From assembly GCA_947370975.1 (NCBI GenBank), contig CANBNG010000007.1, forward strand, positions 121,580-185,579: a DNA stretch of 64,000 nucleotides, written 5' to 3'. Under the pieces are notes generated by a model. It was not told the DNA's origin, ran no database searches, and saw only the letters and a list, made by a program, of their open reading frames with translations. A program made the position numbers and the translations under genes. The stretch's first letter is position 1; every line of letters starts with the position of its first letter. This document shows, in pieces, positions 1-8,406 of this stretch. This stretch comes from Beijerinckiaceae bacterium. Lineage in GTDB: Bacteria > Pseudomonadota > Alphaproteobacteria > Rhizobiales > Beijerinckiaceae.

Positions 1-510
1 CTCGCGCCGATTGCCGCCATGATCGTGCAGATGGCGGTGAGCCGCTCGCGCGAATATGTGGCTGATCGCGCCGGTGCGGAGATCTGCGGCAATCCCTATT
101 GGCTGGCGAGTGCACTGGCAAAAATCGCGCAGGGCGCGCAGGCCATCGACAATCCGCGTGCCGAGGCCAACCCGGCGCTTGCCCATCTCTTCATCGTCAA
201 TCCGCTGCATGGGTCTGGCGTCGACAATCTGTTTTCGACCCATCCCAATGTCGAAAACCGCATCGCCGCCCTGGAGGAAATGGGACGCGAGATGAATCTT
301 GCGCCTTTCGATCCTGCAGGTGCGGGCTGGTCGCCGTTTCGCGATGATTTTTCAGGGCCATCCTATCCGGCGGGCTCGGCCTGGGGCCGCGCGCGCCGGC
401 ATGGCGGGGGCAGCTTCCTGTCGGGTGCGGGCATCTCGCCATGGCGCCGGAGCGGGGATCGTGGTACCGGCGGTGAACGGCGCGGCCCGTGGGGCGATCC
501 CCGGGGCTGA
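1..510 (+). CDS. htpX: Protease HtpX homologue, C-terminal part (5' end outside window)
   Basis: Only the C-terminal third is present; the frame is open from base 1. HtpX is a membrane-bound zinc metalloprotease (family M48) that degrades misfolded inner-membrane proteins. The visible segment holds the third zinc-ligand motif of the family, SREYVADRAGA, followed by the usual C-terminal block ending FSTHPNVENRIAALEEM. The HExxH motif and membrane segments lie upstream of the window. The last 60 or so residues are a Gly/Arg-rich tail of low complexity. The identification is firm from the EYxAD and THPxxENRI motifs. The next gene, rsmB, follows about 80 bases downstream on the same strand, the order seen in many Hyphomicrobiales. 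Confidence 0.85.
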   Translation, partial: LAPIAAMIVQMAVSRSREYVADRAGAEICGNPYWLASALAKIAQGAQAIDNPRAEANPALAHLFIVNPLHGSGVDNLFSTHPNVENRIAALEEMGREMNLAPFDPAGAGWSPFRDDFSGPSYPAGSAWGRARRHGGGSFLSGAGISPWRRSGDRGTGGERRGPWGDPRG

Positions 511-588
511 GCGCCGGCGTTTTTTCTGGAGACTGTTCATGACCTGCGGCACGCAGCGGCCCCGCGCCGGCTTTCCGGCCTCGCGCTC

Positions 589-1974
589 ATGGTGAAGAAG
601 GACGCGCCGCCCCGCTCGGGCACAGGCTTTGGCCGCCGTCCCGCCCCCGCACCAGACATGGTGCCGGGCCTTGCGGTTCGCCTCGCCGCAGCCGCCATTC
701 TGGCCGAGGTCGCCGGCAATGGTCAGCCGCTTGACGATCGTTTTGCGCCGGGCGCTGGCCCCGAGGCTCTGAGCGGGCTTGATGCGCGTGACCGTGCGCT
801 GGTGCGCTCCATCGCGCTTGTGGCCCTGCGTCGTCTGGGTTCCTTGCGCGCTGCGCTGGCTGCGACGCTTGAAAAAGGCCTGCCGCGCAAGGCGCAGGGC
901 ATCGAGTGGACGCTCGTCACCGGCGCGGCGCAAATCCTGTTCATGGATGTGCCCGACCATGCCGCTGTCGATCTCGCCGTGCGTGCGGTCCGCCATCAAG
1001 CCCATACCGCGCCCTTCGCCGGCCTCGTCAATGCCGTGCTGCGCAATATCGCGCGCCGCCGCGCGGAATGGGAATCGCCCGCCGATCCGTTCATCGACAC
1101 GCCGCAATGGCTCGCCGCGCGCTGGCGCCGCGCCTATGGCGAGGAGACCGCCGCCCGCATTGCGCTGGCCCATCGCGACGAGCCGACGCTCGATCTCTCC
1201 TTCAAGCCCGGGCTCGACATTGCCCGCCTGCCCGAAGGCCTGCTGCTGCCTACCGGCTCGCTGCGCATCGACACGCATACGCCCGTGGAAGAGCTCGAGG
1301 GCTATGCGCGCGGCCAATGGTGGGTGCAGGACGCGGCGGCTGCGCTGCCGGCCCGCCTGCTGGCGGTCAAGCCCGGCGAACGTGTCGCCGATCTCTGCGC
1401 TGCGCCCGGCGGCAAGACTGCGCAACTGGCCGCCGCAGGCGCCGATGTGGTGGCGCTCGATCGTTCTGCCGAGCGGCTGAAGCGCCTCACCCTCAATCTC
1501 GAACGTCTCGGCCTGACCGCTGAAATCCGCGTCGGCGATGCGCTGACCTTCGAGGCCGCGCCCTTTGACGCCATCCTGCTCGATGCGCCCTGTTCGGCGA
1601 CGGGCACGATCCGTCGTCATCCCGATGTTGCCTGGACCAAGAAGCCGGGCGATGTCGGCGCGCTGGCGGCCGTGCAGAAGAAGATGCTCGATCGCGCCGC
1701 CGAACTGCTGGCGCCTGGCGGACGTCTTGTCTATTGCACCTGCTCGCTCGAGCCCGACGAGGGCGAACTCCAGATCGCCGCGCTCCTGCGGCGCAACCCG
1801 GACCTCAAGCGCGTGCCCGTCACGCCCGAGGAAATCGGCGGCCTGCCGGAATGCATCAATGCGGAGGGGGAATTGCGCACGCTGCCCTTCCATCTCAAGG
1901 GCGAGACCTCGCGCCTGTCGGGACTCGATGGCTTTTTTGCCGCGCGTCTGATCAAACGCAACGATGCTGTGTGA
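589..1974 (+). CDS. rsmB: 16S rRNA m5C967 methyltransferase RsmB-like
   Basis: This protein of 461 residues has an N-terminal NusB-like RNA-binding domain (roughly residues 20-150) and a C-terminal Rossmann methyltransferase domain. The SAM-binding motif is DLCAAPGGKTAQL. Motif IV is DAPCSATGTIRRHPDVAW and motif VI is VYCTCSLEPDEGE; these supply the two cysteines used by the RNA m5C methyltransferases. It methylates a cytosine in 16S rRNA using S-adenosylmethionine. Length and domain order fit the RsmB/Sun family. Assignment to position 967 is by family, not shown here. The ATG at 589 is the first plausible start; a short Arg/Pro-rich stretch precedes the NusB domain. Confidence 0.9.
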   Translation: MVKKDAPPRSGTGFGRRPAPAPDMVPGLAVRLAAAAILAEVAGNGQPLDDRFAPGAGPEALSGLDARDRALVRSIALVALRRLGSLRAALAATLEKGLPRKAQGIEWTLVTGAAQILFMDVPDHAAVDLAVRAVRHQAHTAPFAGLVNAVLRNIARRRAEWESPADPFIDTPQWLAARWRRAYGEETAARIALAHRDEPTLDLSFKPGLDIARLPEGLLLPTGSLRIDTHTPVEELEGYARGQWWVQDAAAALPARLLAVKPGERVADLCAAPGGKTAQLAAAGADVVALDRSAERLKRLTLNLERLGLTAEIRVGDALTFEAAPFDAILLDAPCSATGTIRRHPDVAWTKKPGDVGALAAVQKKMLDRAAELLAPGGRLVYCTCSLEPDEGELQIAALLRRNPDLKRVPVTPEEIGGLPECINAEGELRTLPFHLKGETSRLSGLDGFFAARLIKRNDAV

Positions 1975-1978
1975 AAAG

Positions 1979-2018
1979 TTAGAATTCTAAATGAGTGATT
2001 AAGCAAATGATCGCTTAA
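1979..2018. promoter_or_regulatory. Two inverted repeats in an AT-rich gap
   Basis: The gap between rsmB and the next gene is AT-rich compared with its surroundings. It contains a perfect 12-base palindrome (TTAGAATTCTAA, 1979-1990) and a 6-bp stem with an 8-base loop (TTAAGC at 1999-2004, GCTTAA at 2013-2018). They could be an operator or a weak transcription end. No run of T follows, so a classical intrinsic terminator is not supported. Confidence 0.3.
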
Positions 2019-2033
2019 TACAGGGCTGGGTGC

Positions 2034-3803
2034 GTGCGTCGCGTCGCCCTGCTGTTTGGACTGTTCATGACCTTCGGGGGACTAAGCGCTTTGGGATCGT
2101 CGAACGCCGCCGATCGCATGCGGTTCGCGCGCCTTGTGGCGAGTCGCGGACTGATGCTGCTATGGCGTGCGGCACGCTCCCCCTTGCGCGTCTTTTCAGC
2201 CATGAATGTGGCCGCGCCTGACCGGTTGCTGATTGCCCCGCAGGATATTCGCACCACCGATCCGACCATCGCGGCCGATATTTATTCGGGCTATTTCGTC
2301 TTCGCCGGCAAGGCCGTGAACACGCATGGCGCCTCGCCCTTCGAGATCGAATCGCCCTCGCAGGGCTGGGATGTGGCGCTGGCCGGCTTCACCTGGTTGC
2401 GCCATTTGCGCGCCGCCGATACGGCGCTGGCGCGTGCCAATGCGCGCGTGCTCGTCAGCGACTGGATGAACCAGCGCGGCAAGGCCTATGAGCGCGCCGA
2501 CTGGCAGGCTGGCGTCACCGCGCGGCGGCTGTTGTCCTGGCTGTCGCAATCCCCGCTCATCCTTGAGGGCGCGGACCGCCTGTTCTATCGCCGCTTCATG
2601 CGCTCCCTTGGCCAGCATGCCAAACATCTGCAGCGCTGCATGGCCGATGGGCTGGAAGGCGAATCGCGCCTGCTGGCGGCCATCGCCATTGCCGAGCTTG
2701 GCCTGTGCGCGCAGGGCATGCCCAAGCTCGCCAAGCGCGGCACCAAATTGCTGGTGGACGAGCTCAAGCTCCAGATCCTCCCCGACGGCGGCCATATCGG
2801 CCGCAATCCGCAGATGCTCGTCGACCTGCTGCTCGACCTGCTGCCGCTGCGCCAGGCCTATGCCGCGCGCGGCGCGAGCGCCCCGCAGATGCTGCTCAAT
2901 GTCATCGACCGGATGATGCCGATGCTGCGGCTGTTTCGCCACGGCGATGGCTCCATGGCCCTGTTCAACGGCATGGGGCCCACCGCCGCCCATGCGCTGG
3001 CCACCGTGCTCGCCTACGACGATGCCCGCGCCATGCCGCTCAACCATGCGCCCTCCTCGGGCTATGAGCGGCTGGAAGCCGGCGATACGATCCTTGTTGT
3101 CGATTGCGGCACGCCGCCGCCGCCGCGCTTTTCCTGTGAGGCCCATGCGGGCGCGCTGTCGTTTGAAATGTCGTGCGGTGCGCAACGCCTCATCGTCAAT
3201 TGCGGCGTGCCTTATAATCCCCGCGCGACTTTGCGCGAGGTGACGCGCAGCACGGCGGCCCATTCGGCGCTGGTGATCGGGGACGTGTCGTCCTGCCGCT
3301 TTGCGACGGGCGCGGGGCTCGACCGCTGGGTTGCCGGGCAGATTCTCGCCGGGCCGACCCATGTGCCGGTGCGCCGTGCGGAAGATGCCCATGCGCTCGA
3401 AATCGAGGCCGCCCATAATGGCTATGACCAGCGTTTCGGCCTGATCCACGAACGCCGCCTGACCTTGTCTGCCGATGGTCTGCGGCTCGAGGGCGAGGAT
3501 CGGCTCCTGCCGACGGGCCGCCGCGCGCCAGGCGCCGGCCAGGCCGATTATGCGCTGCGCTTCCATCTCCACCCCTCCGTCCGCGCCGAGCTGGCGCAGC
3601 AGGGCTATGCCGTGCGCCTTGCTCTGCCCGACGGGCAGGACTGGCTGTTTCGCGCGAGCGGTCTGCCCATCACCATGGAAGAAAGCATTTTCCTCGGCGG
3701 ACGCGAGGGCCCGCGCAACACCGACCAGATCGTCGTCACCGCCCGCGTACGCGACGTGCCGGCCATCGTCTGGACGCTGGAGCAGCTTGTCCATGGCCTG
3801 TGA
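2034..3803 (+). CDS. Heparinase II/III family protein
   Basis: This protein of 589 residues from a GTG start (an in-frame ATG at 2067 is an alternative) has the architecture of the heparinase II/III-like family. An N-terminal alpha-helical toroid (about residues 90-330) is followed by a C-terminal beta-sandwich. Recognisable features are the helical segment with HGDGSMALFNGMG and the beta-domain with SALVIGDVSSCRF. Family members are uronic-acid polysaccharide lyases, but the alphaproteobacterial branch next to rsmB and purH has no proven substrate, so the reaction is left open. No clear cleavable signal peptide is seen, though the first 30 residues are hydrophobic. The rsmB-heparinase-purH order is conserved in Hyphomicrobiales. 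Confidence 0.8.
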   Translation: MRRVALLFGLFMTFGGLSALGSSNAADRMRFARLVASRGLMLLWRAARSPLRVFSAMNVAAPDRLLIAPQDIRTTDPTIAADIYSGYFVFAGKAVNTHGASPFEIESPSQGWDVALAGFTWLRHLRAADTALARANARVLVSDWMNQRGKAYERADWQAGVTARRLLSWLSQSPLILEGADRLFYRRFMRSLGQHAKHLQRCMADGLEGESRLLAAIAIAELGLCAQGMPKLAKRGTKLLVDELKLQILPDGGHIGRNPQMLVDLLLDLLPLRQAYAARGASAPQMLLNVIDRMMPMLRLFRHGDGSMALFNGMGPTAAHALATVLAYDDARAMPLNHAPSSGYERLEAGDTILVVDCGTPPPPRFSCEAHAGALSFEMSCGAQRLIVNCGVPYNPRATLREVTRSTAAHSALVIGDVSSCRFATGAGLDRWVAGQILAGPTHVPVRRAEDAHALEIEAAHNGYDQRFGLIHERRLTLSADGLRLEGEDRLLPTGRRAPGAGQADYALRFHLHPSVRAELAQQGYAVRLALPDGQDWLFRASGLPITMEESIFLGGREGPRNTDQIVVTARVRDVPAIVWTLEQLVHGL

Positions 3804-3915
3804 CGGGGTTGCGGCCAGGCTCATGGGATGCCGGGTGACAAATCCCGTTTGAATGGCATCAAAATGTCCCGATCTCGGCTTACCTGAGGCGAGGTTTGCC
3901 AGTCCCGCCTTTGCC

Positions 3916-3947
3916 CGCTTGGGCGTGGCATGCTAAGCGCCCAAGCG
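3916..3947 (+). promoter_or_regulatory. Perfect 10-bp hairpin in the purH leader
   Basis: CGCTTGGGCG (3916-3925) is exactly complementary to CGCCCAAGCG (3938-3947), with a 12-base loop containing GCATGC. It ends 31 bases before the purH ATG and is followed by AAAACC, so it lacks the T-run of a terminator. It may be a purine-operon leader structure or a protein-binding site. Confidence 0.45.
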
Positions 3948-3978
3948 AAAACCTCACTCTGGCTTGCGGATCGATTCC

Positions 3979-5571
3979 ATGCCCACTCATCTGCGTCGCG
4001 TCTCCCGCGCTCTTCTGTCCGTCTCCGACAAGGCGGGTCTCATCGACTTCGCCCGTGCGCTCGACGGGCTGGGCATCGAGCTCATCTCGACCGGGGGCAC
4101 GCGCAAGGCTTTGGCCGATGCCGGCCTGCCGGTGAAGGATGTCGCCGATCTGACCGGCTTCCCGGAAATGATGGATGGCCGGGTGAAGACGCTGCATCCG
4201 CGCGTGCATGGCGGCCTGCTGGCGATCCGCGAAAATCCCGAACATGAGGCGGCCATGCTCGCCCATGGCATTCCGGCCATCGATCTGCTGGTCGTCAATC
4301 TCTATCCGTTCGAGGCGACCGTCGCCAAAGGCGCTGATGAAGAGGAATGCATCGAGAATATCGACATTGGCGGCCCGGCAATGATCCGCGCGGCCGCCAA
4401 GAACCATGGCGATGTCGCGGTGGTGGTCGATGTCGAGGATTACGAGCGCGTGCTTTCGACGCTCGCTTCCAATAATGGCGCGACAACGCTGAGCCTGCGC
4501 CGCGCGCTCGCGCAAAAGGCCTATGCGCGCACGGCTGCTTACGATGCCGCCATTTCAAACTGGTTTGCCGCGGCCATCGGCGAGGATGCGCCCGATTATC
4601 GCGCCATCGGCGGACGTCTGGCGGAAAAGATGCGCTATGGCGAAAACCCGCATCAGGCAGCGGGCTTTTACCTCACCCCGGAAAAGCGCATGGGTGTTGC
4701 AACCGCCCGCCAGGTGCAGGGCAAGCAGCTCTCCTACAACAATGTGAATGACACCGACGCCGCCTTTGAATGCGTGAGCGAATTCGATCCCGCGCGCACG
4801 GCGGCGGTCGCCATCATCAAGCACGCCAATCCTTGCGGCGTGGCTGAAGGCACGTCCCTGCTCGAGGCTTACGAGCGCGCCTTTGCCTGCGATCCGGTGT
4901 CGGCGTTTGGCGGCATTGTTGCGCTGAACCGGAAGCTCGATGCGCAGGCCGCTGCTGAAATCGTGAAGATCTTCACCGAAGTCATCATTGCGCCTGATGC
5001 CGATGAGGAGGCCATCGCGCTCATCGCCGGCAAGAAGAACCTGCGCCTGCTGCTGACCGGCGGCCTGCCCGATCCGCGCGCCAAGGGCCTCACCTTCAAG
5101 ACAGTGTCGGGCGGCCTGCTGGTGCAGGGCCGCGACAATGCGGTGGTCGATGATATGGACCTGCGGGTCGTAACCAAGCGCGCGCCCACCGCGCAGGAAC
5201 TGGCGGATCTGAAATTCGCCTTCCGCGTCGCCAAACACGTCAAATCCAATGCCATCGTCTATGCCAGGAATGGCGCGACGGTTGGCGTTGGCGCGGGCCA
5301 GATGAGCCGCGTCGATTCCTCGCGCATCGCCGCCTGGAAGGCCGCCGAGGCCGCCAAGGCCGCAGGCCTGCCCGAGACGCTGGCCAAGGGCTCGGTCGTG
5401 GCGTCTGACGCCTTCTTCCCCTTCGCCGACGGCCTGCTGGCAGCAGCCGAAGCCGGCGCCACAGCCGTGATCCAGCCCGGCGGCTCGATGCGCGATGATG
5501 AAGTCATCAAGGCCGCAGACGACGCCGGCCTCGCCATGGTGCTCACCGGCCACCGCCACTTCCGCCATTAA
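3979..5571 (+). CDS. purH: Bifunctional AICAR transformylase / IMP cyclohydrolase
   Basis: PurH catalyses the last two steps of purine synthesis: formylation of AICAR from 10-formyltetrahydrofolate, then ring closure to IMP. From the ATG at 3979 (start MPTHLRRVSRALLSVSDK) the protein has 530 residues, the normal family length. The N-terminal MGS-like cyclohydrolase domain shows STGGTRKAL, MMDGRVKTLHPRVHGGLLA and NIDIGGPAMIRAAAKN. The C-terminal transformylase domain shows RYGENPHQ, KQLSYNN and IKHANPCGVA with its Lys-His pair. An in-frame TTG at 3964 would add five residues and is less likely. The gene is preceded by a strong hairpin and followed by another at 5584. Confidence 0.97.
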   Translation: MPTHLRRVSRALLSVSDKAGLIDFARALDGLGIELISTGGTRKALADAGLPVKDVADLTGFPEMMDGRVKTLHPRVHGGLLAIRENPEHEAAMLAHGIPAIDLLVVNLYPFEATVAKGADEEECIENIDIGGPAMIRAAAKNHGDVAVVVDVEDYERVLSTLASNNGATTLSLRRALAQKAYARTAAYDAAISNWFAAAIGEDAPDYRAIGGRLAEKMRYGENPHQAAGFYLTPEKRMGVATARQVQGKQLSYNNVNDTDAAFECVSEFDPARTAAVAIIKHANPCGVAEGTSLLEAYERAFACDPVSAFGGIVALNRKLDAQAAAEIVKIFTEVIIAPDADEEAIALIAGKKNLRLLLTGGLPDPRAKGLTFKTVSGGLLVQGRDNAVVDDMDLRVVTKRAPTAQELADLKFAFRVAKHVKSNAIVYARNGATVGVGAGQMSRVDSSRIAAWKAAEAAKAAGLPETLAKGSVVASDAFFPFADGLLAAAEAGATAVIQPGGSMRDDEVIKAADDAGLAMVLTGHRHFRH

Positions 5572-5583
5572 GCGCGCACTCTT

Positions 5584-5611
5584 GGCACCCTCCCGATGCG
5601 GGGAGGGTGCC
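5584..5611 (+). terminator. Hairpin after purH
   Basis: GGCACCCTCCC (5584-5594) pairs perfectly with GGGAGGGTGCC (5601-5611) around a 6-base loop. It begins 12 bases after the purH stop. There is no T-run, so it is either a Rho-assisted end or a 3'-stabilising stem. It also lies downstream of the convergent GIY-YIG gene. Confidence 0.6.
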
Positions 5612-5632
5612 TAGGCTGGCGTATGCAATCGA

Positions 5633-5920
5633 TCAGGCGAAGGCAGCGTATAGATCGCGCCAGTGCGGATTTGTCCCTTCAATCAACCGCAACTTCGCTT
5701 TCCGCGGCCCGGCCTTGATCGGCTTTTCGCGCGCAATGGCCTCGTCCATGCGCTCGTAAGTTTCATACCAGACGAGAAGCGTGCAGCCATATGCCTTCGT
5801 GAAGCCCGGAGCCTTCGCCAGCTTGTGCTCGTGAACGCGGCGCGACAAATTCGAGGTGACGCCCGTATAAAGCGTCCCGTTGCGCTTGCTGGCCATAATA
5901 TAGACGCAGGGCTCTTTCAT
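5633..5920 (-). CDS. GIY-YIG nuclease family protein
   Basis: This small protein of 95 residues starts at MKEPCVYIMASKRNGTLYTG and belongs to the single-domain GIY-YIG group common in alphaproteobacteria. The two halves of the signature are visible (VYI and LYTG), as are the conserved Arg in NLSRRVHEH and the Glu in AIAREKPIK. Such stand-alone domains are predicted Mg-dependent endonucleases, but their cellular role is unknown. An upstream ATG at 5950 would add ten atypical residues, so 5920 is preferred. The usual aromatic residue after the catalytic Glu segment (often KKWRR) is replaced by KAGPRK, a mild deviation. The gene converges on purH. Confidence 0.8.
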   Translation of the reverse strand: MKEPCVYIMASKRNGTLYTGVTSNLSRRVHEHKLAKAPGFTKAYGCTLLVWYETYERMDEAIAREKPIKAGPRKAKLRLIEGTNPHWRDLYAAFA

Positions 5921-5981
5921 GCGCCAAGCCAAAACCGCAGCGCGCGACACAGCTACAAACCAACAGTTGCAAAATAGCCTT

Positions 5982-6034
5982 CATTGCGAGCGCAGCCCTC
6001 TGAAATCGTGCTCGAGCCCAACGAAGCAATCCAG
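5982..6034. repeat. Dispersed intergenic repeat of the CATTGCGAG...GAAGCAATCC type
   Basis: The segment begins CATTGCGAGCGCAG and ends ACGAAGCAATCCAG, separated by about 25 bases. Paired motifs of this kind recur in intergenic regions of many proteobacteria as palindromic dispersed repeats. Only one copy was noticed here, so its repeat nature is recognised from general knowledge and not shown in this window. Confidence 0.4.
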
Positions 6035-6097
6035 AAAGCCGCAGGTACACAGTCATAAAATTAAAATACGCTCTGACACTCAACTCGTGCAGTGGCG

Positions 6098-6868
6098 TTA
6101 CGCTTTGCGTCCCACACACATATAATTAACATCCAAATCCTGGCTCCTCCCCCACGCATCGCGCAGCGGATTATACGTCACGCCTGCAACATCGAATACA
6201 TCCACTCCGCCGGCGTACATTGCGTCTTCCAGCTCTTTCGGCGTGACGAATTTTTCCCATTGATGTGTGCCCTTGGGCACCCAGCGCAGCACATATTCTG
6301 CGCCCACGATTGCCAGCGCGAAGGATTTCAGGGTGCGGTTGAGGGTGGCGGCAAACATCAACCCGCCGGGTTTGACCAGTGTGGCGCAGGTTTTCACGAA
6401 GGCCCGCATGTCGGTGACATGTTCCACCACTTCCATCGCGGTCACGATGTCGAAACGCGCGCCGGTTTCCACAAGCTCTTCGGCGGTCACGGCGCGATAA
6501 TCGAGGGTGACGCCGCTGTCCTGTGCATGGGCCTGCGCGATGCGCACATTGCCCGGCGCTGGGTCGATGCCGGTGACGCTGGCGCCGAGGCGCGCGAGGG
6601 GCTCGGCGAGGATGCCGCCGCCGCAGCCGATGTCGAGCAGGGTGAGGCCGGCAAGCGGCAGGGGCGCGTGGGGATCGCGCGGCAGGCCGTTGGCCCCGGC
6701 AAAATGCTGGCAGATGTGATCGCGGATATAGGCGATGCGCACGGGGTTGAGTTTGTGCAGCGGACGCATGGAGCCATGGGGCGCCCACCAGTCCGCGCCG
6801 AGCCTCTCGAAACGGGCAACATCGGCCTCATCCACCGTTGCGCGTGATCCCTTGCCTGCCTCGACCAT
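6098..6868 (-). CDS. ubiG: Ubiquinone biosynthesis O-methyltransferase
   Basis: UbiG carries out both O-methylations in ubiquinone synthesis. The protein has 256 residues and starts MVEAGKGSRATVDEADVARF, followed by the family hallmark WWAPHGSMRPLHKLNPVR. The SAM-binding loop is LLDIGCGGGILAEPLARLG. MEVVEHV follows the fourth strand. The C-terminal region with WEKFVTPKEL and NPLRDAWGRSQDLDVNYM is typical. It is transcribed away from lysC, a divergent pair conserved in Hyphomicrobiales, with a 138-base gap that should hold both promoters. The membrane-associated enzyme supports aerobic respiration. Confidence 0.95.
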   Translation of the reverse strand: MVEAGKGSRATVDEADVARFERLGADWWAPHGSMRPLHKLNPVRIAYIRDHICQHFAGANGLPRDPHAPLPLAGLTLLDIGCGGGILAEPLARLGASVTGIDPAPGNVRIAQAHAQDSGVTLDYRAVTAEELVETGARFDIVTAMEVVEHVTDMRAFVKTCATLVKPGGLMFAATLNRTLKSFALAIVGAEYVLRWVPKGTHQWEKFVTPKELEDAMYAGGVDVFDVAGVTYNPLRDAWGRSQDLDVNYMCVGRKA

Positions 6869-6900
6869 CAGTTACCCCTGAAAGCTGCGTCTTGTCCGGA

Positions 6901-6933
6901 TTGACACCGGGGATGACCGCCGTCATCTATACG
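6901..6933 (+). promoter_or_regulatory. Possible promoter for lysC
   Basis: A perfect TTGACA (6901-6906) lies upstream of TATACG (6928-6933). The spacing of 21 bases is longer than usual; the overlapping TCTATA (6926-6931) gives 19. This is the best -35-like element in the ubiG-lysC gap, but the -10 is not decisive. Confidence 0.35.
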
Positions 6934-7006
6934 CGCCCTGCGGCCCGGGGGCGAGCGGCAAGCCTGCACGCCCTTTGCGGACGCGCCCACAAACCGAACC
7001 GGCTCC

Positions 7007-8242
7007 ATGACCCGTCTCGTGATGAAATTCGGCGGCACCTCTGTCGCCAATATCGAGCGCATCAAAAATGTCGCGCGCCACGTCCAGCGTGAGGTCGCGG
7101 CAGGCTTTGATGTCGCCGTCGTCGTCTCCGCCATGTCGGGCAAGACCAATGAGCTGGTCGCCTGGTGCAAGGAGGGCTCGGCCCTCTATGACAATCGCGA
7201 ATATGACGCCGTGGTCGCCTCGGGCGAACAGGTGACGTCCGGCCTGCTGGCCATCGTGCTGCAGGGCATGGGCATCCCGGCCCGCTCCTGGCAGGGCTGG
7301 CAGATCCCGATTCGCACGTCTGACGCCCATGGCTCGGCCCGCATCGAGGATATCGACCCCAAGGGGCTCGAAGAGGGCTTCCGCAAGGGCGAGGTCGCGG
7401 TGATTGCCGGCTTCCAGGGCATTCACGCGCAGAGCGGCCGCCTGACGACGCTCGGCCGTGGCGGCTCCGACACGAGCGCTGTGGCCATTGCGGCTGCGAT
7501 CAAGGCCGACCGCTGCGATATTTATACCGATGTGGACGGCGTCTATACGACAGACCCGCGCATCGTCACCAAGGCGAAGCGGCTCGACAGGGTCGCCTTC
7601 GAGGAAATGCTGGAAATGGCCTCGCTCGGCGCGAAAGTGCTGCAGGTGCGCTCCGTCGAAGTCGCCATGGTCCATAAAGTCAAAACCTTCGTGCGCTCGT
7701 CCTTCGACGATCCGGCTGATCCCAAGCCTGGCACGCTCATCTGCGACGAGGAGGATATCGTGGAACAGCAGGTCGTCACCGGCATCGCCTATTCCAAGGA
7801 CGAAGCCCAGATCACACTGCGCGACGTGGCCGACAAGCCCGGCGTCGCCGCGGCCATTTTCGTGCCGCTCGCCGACGCCAACATCAATGTCGACATGATC
7901 ATTCAGGTCGTCTCGGATAATGCCAAGACCACCGATATGACCTTCACCGTGCCCACCGCCGATTACGAGCGGGCGCGCAAGATCCTCGAAGAGGGCAAGA
8001 CGCAGATTGGCTATGCCGGCATTGCCGGAGCGACCGATGTGGTCAAGGTCTCGGCGATCGGCATCGGCATGCGCTCGCATGCGGGCGTCGCGGCGCGCGC
8101 CTTCAAGGCCTTGTCGGAGAAGGGCATCAATATCCGGGCCATCACCACCTCCGAGATCAAGTTCTCGGTGCTGATCGATGCCGAATATACCGAGCTGGCG
8201 GTGCGCACGCTCCACACGCTCTACGGCCTCGACAAGGCCTGA
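7007..8242 (+). CDS. lysC: Aspartate kinase
   Basis: Aspartokinase phosphorylates aspartate, the first step towards lysine, threonine, methionine and isoleucine. The 411-residue length and the start MTRLVMKFGGTSVANIERIK fit the short single-ORF class with a kinase domain (to about residue 245) and two C-terminal ACT domains for feedback control. Other motifs are GRGGSDTSAVAIAAA and DIYTDVDGVYTTDPRIV in the kinase domain and GVAARAFKALSEKGINI in the ACT region. It is separated from ptsP by a strong terminator, so the two are probably separate transcripts. Confidence 0.96.
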   Translation: MTRLVMKFGGTSVANIERIKNVARHVQREVAAGFDVAVVVSAMSGKTNELVAWCKEGSALYDNREYDAVVASGEQVTSGLLAIVLQGMGIPARSWQGWQIPIRTSDAHGSARIEDIDPKGLEEGFRKGEVAVIAGFQGIHAQSGRLTTLGRGGSDTSAVAIAAAIKADRCDIYTDVDGVYTTDPRIVTKAKRLDRVAFEEMLEMASLGAKVLQVRSVEVAMVHKVKTFVRSSFDDPADPKPGTLICDEEDIVEQQVVTGIAYSKDEAQITLRDVADKPGVAAAIFVPLADANINVDMIIQVVSDNAKTTDMTFTVPTADYERARKILEEGKTQIGYAGIAGATDVVKVSAIGIGMRSHAGVAARAFKALSEKGINIRAITTSEIKFSVLIDAEYTELAVRTLHTLYGLDKA

Positions 8243-8264
8243 CGCTGCGGTAAAAAATCGTGGA

Positions 8265-8304
8265 GAAAGCCCCGCCCGCCACCCTGCGGCGGGGCTTTCG
8301 TCAT
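8265..8304 (+). terminator. Rho-independent terminator of lysC
   Basis: A perfect 12-bp stem (8265-8276 with 8288-8299) encloses an 11-base loop and runs into a T-rich tail. It begins 23 bases after the lysC stop codon. Confidence 0.85.
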
Positions 8305-8394
8305 TTAATTTGGAAAAATTGATTTTTAGGCAGGTGTTTGTGCCTGTTCGGGGTGCCGTGGGCCTCCGGTGACGCTTGCGGTCTGTGTCTTGCA

Positions 8395-8406
8395 TTCGTA
8401 TACGAA
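8395..8406. promoter_or_regulatory. Perfect 12-base palindrome upstream of ptsP
   Basis: TTCGTATACGAA is a perfect palindrome 90 bases before the ptsP start, in the gap after the lysC terminator. This is where a promoter for ptsP should lie, so it is a candidate operator. No regulator is identifiable from sequence alone. Confidence 0.35.

Noticed and set aside
352..1893. Long open frame on the minus strand opposite rsmB
   Set aside because: It is antisense to a clear rsmB gene and shows no family resemblance; long antisense frames are expected at this GC content.
1979..1990. Irr or Fur-type iron box
   Set aside because: TTAGAATTCTAA resembles half-sites of iron-control motifs but lacks the central spacer, and the neighbouring genes have no iron link.
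2196..3824. Long minus-strand frame opposite the heparinase-like gene
   Set aside because: Arg/Gly/Ala-rich shadow of a recognised gene with no motif of its own.
3804..3978. ZTP or other purine riboswitch before purH
   Set aside because: I looked for the conserved ZTP core elements and did not find a convincing set; only an isolated hairpin is present.
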